From Candidatus Thorarchaeota archaeon (GTDB lineage: Archaea; Asgardarchaeota; Thorarchaeia; Thorarchaeales; Thorarchaeaceae), in assembly GCA_016841005.1 (NCBI GenBank), contig JAEORG010000358.1, positions 1 through 53,941 of the forward strand: a DNA stretch of 53,941 nt, written 5' to 3'. A program made the translations under genes and the position numbers. Numbering within the stretch: the first letter of the stretch is position 1; each line of letters starts with the position of its first letter. This document shows positions 25,639 through 37,800 of this stretch, piece after piece. The notes under the pieces are model-generated. The model made no database searches, was not told the DNA's origin, and saw only the letters and a program-made list of their open reading frames with translations.

Positions 25639-25894
25639 ACTACGATGCGCTCCATATGCATATCCACGCACTTGGGAGGAAATCGATATTGAATCGAAAC
25701 CCTCTAAATTATCCATATAAATGAAGAATGGATGGATTCTTCGGTATTCTTCGATAAATAGAACAACTAGATTCGAGATTATCTTATATTATCCTCAAAT
25801 CGATATTCGTTGACCAATGGGACCGTATTAGTTGAAACTAAGTTAGAAGTATTCTTCGTTATCCCATTAATTCCCCGAATCCGAGGTAAATCCT

Positions 25895-28800
25895 ATGCGA
25901 ACTGGCCGTAAACTCATATTCATTATATGTCTTGTAACACTATTCGTTCTTCCAAGTGTACAAACAACCCCCGAAGGTACACCAATTATGCCTATCAACA
26001 ATGATACTGCATATGATGTTGAGGAAGGAGCAAACGAGCAAAACTCCGTTTTTGATCAGACATTTTCTATATCAGATATCCCATCATCTACGACTGGATC
26101 AGGATCACTAAATGGAGTAAAGGAATATGCCAATGGAACATTTCCAGGTAGATCAGCTTGGGCAAATGATTCCAGTACCTTTTATCCCCAGACATTCGAT
26201 ATTCCTGAGGGATGGTACACCACATCTATTACGGCTATTAGTTCGCAGATGTACCATCTGACTGATTGGGTAGAGAATGGTCAATTTACATCATCAGCTG
26301 ACCCATGGGTCTATGATGATAGCGGGGATACAGTCGGTGTGATTTCAGGTGCATATGAACTTGGAGAATACATTTCATTAACACGAGTATCTGGTGGAAA
26401 GGTCAGATATGATTGGAAAGGTGAATGGATTCAGACAGTGTCTGTTACGGAGGGTGGAACCGCATCAGCAACTTTGAATGTCACCTACAAAATTGATACT
26501 TCCTCAGGAACTAACGGACAAAATGCAATGCCATATCTAAATGTGAATGGAACAACTTGGGAACTTCCAACTGGTGGCGAGAGATTTTCTGTGAATCAAG
26601 ATTGGACCGTGTTTTCGGTTGATTTACCACTTGGTGATTTCACTTTCCCTGGCGACCTAGATATTGCACTAGGTATACAAGGGTTCGCAGACACCCAATT
26701 TCAAACGACTGGAATCTTATCTCTTGATAATGTCAGCTTAACCCTCAAGACATCAAGATTGGCTGAAGTTGTTGAACTATCAGCAAGAGATACATATCAG
26801 ACAGCAAACGAAGAACCTTTCGTGACTGGAACAGGTGGCAAGGGCTATGCAGTCTTATCTGGGAACTGGAGCAATAGCATCACACTCGAATTCATGTCAA
26901 ACGAAACAGGCACTGAATTCAATCTGGAGTTATTCATGGAACTTCAGCGTAATTCCTATCTAGATACTAATACATACACTGTTGCAAATAGTACAGCAGC
27001 AATATGGCAATCTGAGTTCACAGCACGAGAGATGGCATATCCATTTACATACTATTACTTCAATGCCAGTCTACCTAATGATTGGACAATTTCCACAGTA
27101 CACGATGCATACAATGACTTGCAGCTAATTGGTACTACCTATTACAATGCGACATATTATCCATTAGATGGAATTCTTCTCTGTGATGTTTTCGGAACGG
27201 GAGTTAGTGGGACACCCCATTATGGAACATGGACTCTTAATAGCACAGCACCAAATTATGGAGATGCCATCACCTTCATGGGAGACTCCGGAGGTGTATG
27301 GACAGAAGTTACCAACTATTATCCTCAATCACCACTTCGTGTCGACTTATCATTCCTAGATGGAACTTCAAACCCTCCAACCACTGGAGGTACTAGTAGC
27401 ATTAAGTTATACGACACTGAAGGAACTCTGATTTATTCGGAATCTGGAAATTCACTTGATCTTTTGGGAGAAACGACCTACCAAAATGGTACAGGTAGTG
27501 CAAATATCACAATTCTCCCGGCATGGCTTGCAGGACCAGTAATAGGATTAGCAACTTGGACAAATGGTACAGCAGTAGGTGAGATTAGAAAACAGTTCTA
27601 CATATTCCATCACACGGAACTTGAGATTGAAGCCGCTACATATTCTGCATTTAGAGGAGATACGATTTCAGTACGAGTCAAATACATTGATTCTGAAACT
27701 GGATTGGGTATTGCAGGTGGAACTCTCAACTATGACTGGATCTATGGTTCAGACATAATGGGATATGCAGGAAATGGGTGGTATGCAGGATACGTTGATA
27801 CATCTGTTGCTGTGATTGGAGGTTACTCTGTAACTGTTAATGCAACAAAAGACTACTATGACTATGCTGAAACATCAGCAATTACTATAGAAATTCAGGA
27901 AAGAACTACTCTATATTCTCCAAAGAACCTTCAGACACCTACAACCGATTATGAGATTGCTTGGGGTAATTCCAAGATAATCTATCTCGCATATGAAGAC
28001 ACAATTGCTATGAATCCAGACACAATGAGTGCTAATCCAGGAAGTCCAGCCAGTCCAGATGTGTCAGATGCATATACATCTAACAATGTCTACACCACAA
28101 TTTCTAGTGTGGGTAATACTATATCACTAACAGTTCAGACGGATGTGGATCCTTACGATTTCTTAGTATCAGATATTACTACTCTGACAATAAAACTGGA
28201 GGGGAAGTTCAGCACATCTGTAGATTCAGGAACTATATACGCATACAACGTCACAAGTAGTTCTTGGGTCATGGTCATGGATTCATACTCCCCGACCATT
28301 GATACAACACTTACATGGAAGACAACAACACCATCACACTTCATTGATGGCTCTGGAATTGTACAGGCGAGAATTAACGCAACTCACTCAAGCGCATTCA
28401 CCTACGATTTGGACCTTTTCGATTTTGTTGCTGGTCGTCCGATTGACGATACTGTTCCTGATGTTTCATTGACCTCCAATTGGCCTGCACAGACTGTTGT
28501 AGGAACACAAATCGGACCTATCTATAATTCAAGCTTAAAGATTTGGCAAGTCACTTTCAATACAGCAGGTGTGACTCCTGGAGAGTATTCTGTACTAATT
28601 CAAGCATCTGCTACAGGACATCAAGATAAGATCCTTGAACTCACCATAACTGTACGACCTCACCATAGTCGTGTTACTGCTGTTCCACCTAGCGAAACTC
28701 CTTGGGGATGGATGACTTGGATAAATATCTCCATATCAGATACAGATAATTCATCAATATTAATCTCTGAAGGGAATCTTACTTCTGTGGAGATTGTTTC

Positions 28801-31800
28801 TCCTTATGGAACTCAGGTTTTCACGAATTCTAATTGGACATATAGCCAATCCACTGGTGTAGCATCAGTTGCCTTCTGGGTTGATACTAGCGAATGGGTA
28901 ACTGGGTCATATTCACTTGCTGTAAATGTGTACACAGATGGTTCAGGAGTATCAAAGCATTTTGATGATGGAACTACTGGTCTTCAGGTAACTGTTAGAC
29001 CTCATGATATTAGTATTACAGCGAATCCTCCAACTCAAACACCTTGGGGATGGGATACCAACGTAACAGTAATTCTAAGCGATTTAGACAATTCGTCAAT
29101 TTCTATCATTCCAACTAATGTCACGTCAATCTCTGTCGCAGGACAGGTCTTTACTTCGTCCGAGTGGACCTATGCAAATGGCGTCTTTAGCTTCTACCTC
29201 GACACTTCTTCTTGGTTAGTTTCTTCTCAAGCATACACAGTTATTGTCACTTGCGAGGATGTTCCGAACAGATATTATAATGACCGACAAGGAAATGTCC
29301 TCATAACTATTAGAGAACATGGGCTCTCTGTTTCATCGGCGACAACCTCGAGCACTCCATGGAGTTGGATGACAAATGTGTCAGTGACTCTGATAGATGC
29401 GGATAACTCGAGTCTACCAGTTTCTGAAACAAATGTGACTTCGATTGTTATTGCAGGACAATCCTTCACATCCTCCGACTGGATCTATTCATCAGGTGTA
29501 TTCTATGTGATGGTTGATACATCATCTTGGCAAATTGGTACGTCAAGTCGTCAGGTCACTGTTAACACGGTAACTGTACCATCTAGAACATATTATGATG
29601 GGATAAGTTCAGTGACCATTCAAATCCGTAATCATCTTCTTGGTGTATCAGTAGCACCACCTGCTTCGACACCATGGAGCTGGATGACTACAATTTCAAT
29701 CACTATTCAGGACTTAGATAACAGTTCTATTCTCATTAACGAAGCAAATATCACTCAGATTACAATTGGATCTCAAATCTTCACTTCAGGTGATTGGAGC
29801 TATGTTGCGGGAGTTTTCACTATTACCTTAGATACAAGTAGTTGGTCTATAGGTTCTGCTGCCTATGGAGTCGCAGTGACAACAGCCACAGCACCTTCAA
29901 AGGCATATGCTGATGGGAGTTCAAGTGTCACCGTCACAATTCGTGCTCACAACATCGGAATATCCATTTTCCCACCTGCTTCAACACCGTGGAGCTGGGT
30001 AACAGATGTATCATTCATGCTGATTGATTTAGATAATGGTAGCATTACAATAAATGAAGCGAATATCACTCAAGTTGTCATTGCAGGGCAAGTATTTACC
30101 TCTGCTGAATGGAGTTACGCCACTGGAACATTCACATGCACAGTTAATACATCGAATTGGGTAATTGGTTCAGCCTCGTATGGAGTTTCATTAACAACTT
30201 CAAGTGCAGGATACAAGTATTTCAACGATGCAACTAATTCTGTTTCAATTCAGATTACAAGTCATGGACTTGTAGTACAACCAATCAGACCTCCGGCTAC
30301 TCCTTACTCAGATAATTCTACTGTAACAATCAATATCTCTGATTTGAGTAATGGAACCTTAATTGTTACTGAAGCAAACATTACCCAGATAGACATTGAT
30401 GGACAGATATTCACATCTGCATCATGGACCTTTTCCTCAGGTCAGATCACTGTTGTCCTAGATACAGATGCATGGGCAGTGGGTTCATTCTCTTTAACAG
30501 TCACTGTTTCAACCTCTGGTTCAGGCGTGACCAAGTTCTATCTAGATACTACTGGAAGTCTAACTGTAGACATCAGAGAACGATACACAGAAGCTTATTC
30601 CCCGACTCCAGATCCAGTTCCATCTGGAGATAATCTAACCTTCTATATTGAGTTCAGAGACCGTGATGCTTCTGGAGCTCTTGTCAATGCAACAACACTT
30701 TACCTCAATGGAACCGACTTATCTGAGGGAGTTGATTTCTGGGTTCTTTGGCTTAGTGAAGGATACTACCAAGTAACAATGGTCACATCTGGACTCTCTC
30801 TTGGAGATAATCTGGTTTATGTCGAGATGGTACGTACCAATTACGAGAACGCATCAACAACTGTAAGATTTAGAATTCGTGTTACAGATACTGAGGCAAT
30901 TGCATCGGGTTACAGATTCAATGTACCTGTGGGTTCAAATGCAGTGTTTACTGTTCAGTTCAACGATGTTGACCATAGTGTCGGTATTCTCGCAGATACA
31001 ATTGTATCAAACACAACACTTGCTTGGTCACCATCTTCACTAGGCGGTGGGCTCTATCAAGTTACTGTCATAACGACAGATGCAACTGCTCTGGGTTCAT
31101 ATCCAATTAGATTCAATTTCACGAAATCAGGTTACGAAGATGCATACGTAATCATAGTCATATCTGTTGAAACACATGACTCATATCTCTCATTCGATGA
31201 AGGTGTAGTTCCAACTGATATTGCATCAAATATCAGTGTCTATCTCTTCTATGAAGATATTAGCTTAGGAACAGGTATTTCAAATAGCACTAGTGAAATC
31301 GCAGTATCTGTCTGGTTCAGTCATGCAGGTGGAGATGGTTGGGCGAACATCTTCGTACAAGATAATCTGCTCTTAGGAACCGGTCATTATCTCATTGAGA
31401 TTCCTGCAACTCAATTTGGAGGACTCTACACGGTTGCATTCACAGCCTTCTTTAACTGGACAGGGGTTGCTAAATACGAGAGCCTAAACAGAACATTCAC
31501 TGTTGATCTTCAAGGAACTGATACTGACCTTAGTATTTCTGTTGCACCTCAGGCAATATATTATGGAGACCTTGTCAATTTCACCTTGTATTATGAGGCT
31601 ACGCAATCAAGTACGGGTGTTCAGAATTCTACTGGTGATGTATGCGGGTTTGCCTTTGTAGTCGGTCAACCAATAGTTAGTTCTAATTTCCAGATATCGT
31701 GGATTGGTGAAGGACTATATCGATTCGTCTTGGATTCATCACTCTTTATATCGGATGGGTCATTTGTAATCAAGACATATCTCAACTGGACTCCTACAGC

Positions 31801-34800
31801 ATCTCCATTCTATGAAAATCAAACATTATCAATTTCAGTTACAATACTTGTTAGGACAACACTCCTGGATGTTGTTCCACCTCAGAATACCGCATATGAT
31901 GAAGATGCGATTTTCACATTCACGTTTTATGATTCACCATCAAATACTGTCATTTTGAATTCGACCTCACTTTATGTTCAACTCAATAATCCAGGTATAT
32001 CCTACATTCTTGGATATAATTCTGGAACATGGACCGTAACTGTGGACACCGCATCAATAGGATCGACTGGAACAATAGCACTTGCACTAAATGTTACTTG
32101 GGTCGGTGCACCATTCTATCAGAATCAGACAAAGTTTGTATCTCTGACTGTAACCACCAGACCGACTCAGCTGAGTTACACTCCACCTACACCTACATTC
32201 TTCAGCTCAAATGTATCAATCACCTTCACATTCATCGATTTGATTGATGACAGTAGTACTGCAATGAATGGAGGAACGCTTGTCTTAACAAGCGGTGTAC
32301 TTACACTGACTGGTAACTATACCATTCTAGATAATGGCTATAGAACATATGACTTGGTTTTGAATACAACTGCATTCTTACAACCAGGTACATATTCTAT
32401 TACTGCCGATATGACTTATGGAGGTTCAAGATTTTGCAATGATGCTCAAGTATCATTTACACTTAGGGTATTATACAGGGCAATTCTTGCTACTGCAGAT
32501 CCTATAGGAAACACCGCATTTGAGGAAGAAATCTCGATAACACTGCATCTTTCAGATGGAGAAACTGCTAATGATGTCATGAATAATACAGGTGCAGTAA
32601 GAATTAATATTGCATCTCAAAATGCCACTTCGCCAGACATCCTCGATTTAGTTGTGACTTGGACACCAGGAACAGATACATACTTGGTTGAGATTGCCAA
32701 CACCCTATCAATTGGAACTCATGTTCTCTACTTGAATGTCAGTTATGATTACGCATCTCCATATTATGGATATAGAATCGTTAAGCTGACAATCTCAATT
32801 AGAAAGCATTCGACAGAGCTTCAACTTTACGAACCTGCTGTGAACACTGGATTTGGTTTGAATTCATCATTCCAACTCTACTATGTCGATCTTGATACTG
32901 GTCTTCCAATAACAGGAACTACAATCAACGTTGTCAATGCATCATTGACTGGTGCATGGTCAATAGTTGAAGTTGGTGGAAATCTGTACGAAGTTCGTAT
33001 CAATACATCTGCATTCCTAGCAGTTGGTACCTATTGGGTAGAGCTCACAACTCAGAACACGGGACCATATTCAAACTACCAAGACACATCGATTTTCGTA
33101 CGTGTCTACGTACGAGAGAGATATACAATTCTCTCCTATGATGCAGTGGGAACAGTCGGTTACACTGGTGATGTTGTGATTACCGTTTATTTCAGCGATT
33201 CAGATTTGGGTAATTCTCCAATTACCAATAGCTCTGGGATGTTAACACTGACTACAAACCAAAGCACCTACACTGTCACAAACGGAGCCGCACCGGGTTC
33301 ATATGTAATTACAATGCCTGCTAACCAATTCGTAGCTTTTGACTATTCAACCGTGCTTGTCAATATGTTCTGGACAGGCGTCCCATTTTATCAGAGCCAA
33401 TCAATTTCAGTCAGGTTCCAGATTTCGGGAACTTCAACTGAATTCGCATGGGATCCGAGTGACCCGATTCCTTATGGTGACAGTGCAAATGTCACATTCT
33501 ATTGGGGCGATGTTGACTCCGGCATACCGGTTAGTTGTACACTCGGAGTGGATACAGCCATTACAGTTGTTTCTGTTACGCAGCCAGGATTAGATACAAC
33601 AAATGTCACTATCCTAAATATTGTACAGGGTGCAGATGTCGGTGCATACACGACATTCTTCTTCCTGTTGAATACAAGTTACCTTGATTCCTATGGTACC
33701 TATGAGTTTAGAATCACCATAGATTGGACTGATTCTGGATTAGCACCATACTACGAAGATCAGAACAATAAGCTCTTGACAGTTGTAGTTCGAATGCGGA
33801 ATACTGCAGTTCCACAGATACTTGTCGATTCCGTATCTTATGGCGAGAATGCAACTGTAAAGCTCCAATATGTGGATCTTGACAGCTCCAGTCAGTTGAT
33901 TACCGGAGTTAATCTAAATATCGCTGTTCTTGATGGTCTAACATATCAAGTGAATCCAACGCCACAGGGAGGATTCTATGAGGTCTATGTCGTCACTGAA
34001 GGTACAGGTTTACTTGGAACTATCAGAATCAATATGACAATAGAGTGGTATGGAACTCCATACTATGAGAATCAAACAAGTGTAGTCGCAGTTCTTACAA
34101 TTAACACGAAGGTGGCGACTATGGAGGTCACCTATCCAGATGTGACTCCCTACCTTGACAATGTTACCTTCTACATCCACTTGCGAGATAGCCTCAGCCT
34201 ACAGTATATCAATAACAATGAGTCATTTATCTCAGGAATATTTGTTGTTCCAAGTATTGGTTCAACTCCTATCATCACATATGTTCTAGCAAGTGATGGA
34301 ACATACAAGGTAACTTTCAACTCTACAGTACTTGGTCAGGTAGGAAATTATGTAGTCACCATAACTTTTGATCACTCTGAATCATCACCCTACTACAGTG
34401 TCCTATCAAGAAATATCACAGGTTTAGTACGGGAGCGAGCGACTTCATTAGATTATGAACCGATTCCATCACAACCATATGGTAATTACTCTGTATTTAC
34501 TGTTACATACTCTGATGTTGATGCAAGTCCAACTTCGTATATCTCCTCAGGTGATGTGTACATTACATGTGCAACCTCAGCAGATACACTGGAAGAAGGC
34601 GCAAACTACTGGATATCATACTTGGGAAGTGGTGAATACCAGATTAACATCAGTACTACTGCGTTGGGTGCACCAAACACCTACGTGTTAAATGTCGTTG
34701 TTAACTCCACTGCTGACTGGTGGCTATCTGATAGCTCGAGAAATATTAACTTCAGAGTGTCCTATAGAACTGTAGAGCTTTCTGTTTCATCTCCTGATTC

Positions 34801-37800
34801 AACCTACTATGATGAAGTAACTTACTTCATTGTAACTCTCATCGATATTGATGCAGGAGGAACAGGCACTGCTTTGGTAGGAATGGCTGCTAATATAGAA
34901 CTGACATTTACTACTCCATCAGGTCTCTCTACTGGTTCAGTAAGTATAGTTGACTTAGGCAATGGACAGTATAACATTAGCTTTGACACTACTATACTGA
35001 ACCAGCTAAATGACTACACAATGGTAGTTTTCTTCAACGCTCCTAATTATTGGGCAGATGCTGGACCCAGATCTGTTACTGGTCGTGTTTCAGCAAGACC
35101 TACTCAGTTATCCTATGATGTTGCAGGCGCAACTCCCTACCTTGACAATGTGACAGTGACAATCACCTTCGAGGACAGCCTATCCACAAACGGTATCGCA
35201 GGAGGTACAATAGTCCTCTCTTGTTCTACTGCTGCAATACCCCTGAGTCTTGGAACTAATTACTGGATAGCAGATGTTGGTGGTGGGCAATACAATGCCT
35301 TCATTGATAGTACTGCATTAGGGGATGTAGACACATTCTCAATATCAGCACAGATGACATTTACAGGAGAACCCTTCTACCAAAACCGTTCAACATCAAT
35401 ACCTGTTGAAGTAAGAGAGCGAGCAACAAGACTAACTTACACACCACCTCCTGAAACACCATTCAGCGATGACCTAGTAGTGGTCTTGAACTATTACGAT
35501 GTTGACGCTGGACTTGTAGAAATAACAGGTGCGGTTTCCTACTTTAGTCTGGACGAGATTAATAGCACCGCTGTTGATTCGAGCTATTACTGGGTGGAGT
35601 ATGTATCAGGTGCGACATACAGGATGCATATCAACTCCACGAAGTTAGACATCTATGGACGATATGTATTGACTATTAGTGTTACAGGTAATCCAACTTA
35701 CCAATATGATGACCAGCTTATTTCTGTCAATGCAGATGTCAGAGCAAGGAGCACTCAACTCTCGACAGCTCCAATATCGCAGGCGAGTTACACGGAGAAT
35801 GCCACTGTTACATTCTACTACACTGATATTGATGCCGATGCTGGAATATTCAACGAAACTGGCTCCGGCGGAGTTCAGGTTAGCCTTAACACATCTGTGA
35901 GTTGGTGGATAATACAAGACGCACCTGGAAGGTATAGACTTCTAATCAACTCATCAGAGCTCGGTTCAACAGGAGACTTTGCATTCCTTGCCTCATTCTC
36001 TTGGGTTAATGGAAAGCCATACTACGCAAATCACACTCTTGAGTTCGTAGTATCGATTACAGGTGCAGGTTCAGTGCTTACATACTCACCTCCTGATCAT
36101 GTCCCAATAGGAGATGACATAGTCATCTCCCTAGAATACAGAGACAGCAACACTGGTGATGGCATCACGAACTCCTCAGGATTTGTGCATATTTCGATAA
36201 CACCATTGAATTCAACTCCTGCAGGTCCGTTCCAATATGTCATTTCCAATCCATCACCAGGAGTCTATATCTACACTATAAACAGCACTCCATTCTGGAC
36301 AAGTGGAGCTATTTTCTTCGAGTTCGATGTATCATGGACAGATGGTGAACTCCCATACTATCCTGATGTCAATGGTACCACTATTAGAGCAGTTATCAGA
36401 GAGATCTTTACACAAACACTTGCTGATTCACCAATTCCAGGTACTGTTCCAATTGGCGATAGTGCAACTGTAGTCATAACATTCTACGATCTTGACCATG
36501 CTGTCAATGTACTTGGAGCATCTATTGATACTACATGGGCATACGGTTGGTCCTATGAGGTGCTGGGAGATGGTAGATTCAATATCACTCTTCAAACCAC
36601 TGGAATATCTTCCACTGGTCAAGTAAGTGCAATGTTCACGTTCAATAAGACATTCTACCTTACAAAGACCTCAACAGTCTATCTAACCATACGCTTGGTT
36701 AGCACAAGTGGATATGCGACAGCTCCCGATCCATCAATTGTACCTATAGGCGATACAGTGACCTTTGAGATCACTCATTTTGATACAGATCATCTCATCA
36801 ACATCACAGATGGCAATATAGCTACAAGCTGGGTATATGGATGGAGTTGGGTGAGAACACCCAGTGGTGGCTTTAGCATTACCCTACAGACTGCAGGTGT
36901 TCCTAATCTGATTAAGTATACAGTAACATTCACTCTCTCTAAGATTGACCAAGCTGATGCGATAGTGAGTGTCCGTTTTGAAGTACGTGCAATTCAGACA
37001 GGTATTACAGCTTCATTCACCAGTAACATTGCGGCGGGTAGTAACATTTCAATAATCGTCACATATGAGGATCTAGATCACAGCTCCGGAATAACTGGTG
37101 CGAACATCTTAACTGATGCTGGTAGTTATGGTGTGACCTACTCATGGGTAGAGCTTAGTGCTGGGCAGTATAATATTACCTATTTCCTATGGAATCACCC
37201 AGCTGGTTCATACTCATTTGATATCACTGCTTTACGATTTCAACATGACCCAGCCTCAATGGTTGTGGATATTGTACTAGAACTGGCAAATACTGAACTG
37301 TATGCAGACGAGTCACTCATGCTCCTGAATTGGAGTGAATCTATTGATTTAATGATCCATTACGAAGACAGGGACTTGGGTGGATTGATTCAAGGAGCTG
37401 ATGTTAGAGCAACTCTGAGTGGTAATGAATTTGTACTAAGCTACACAGGGACTGCATACGAGGTGTCAATCGATTCTTCAATTGTTTCAGCAGGCACCTA
37501 TCTAATTACAGTAACAGCTAACAAGACTAACTTCGAAGCAAGAATCATGCAGATCACGGTAGTGATTTCCGTCTTAGAAACCACTTTTGTTAGTCTAGGG
37601 GATGTCTACTCAGTTTCTGTTGTCAGTGGTGAATCATTCAATATTACAGTCTACTATGAGTCACTTGCCCTTGGTGGAGTTGCGGGAGCAACAGTATCTT
37701 ATCAATGGGATTACGGAACAGGTTCAATACTTACAACAGGTCAAGCAGGTTACTACTCAGCAATCATTGATACTACAGACACACCTGTCAATGTGTACAC

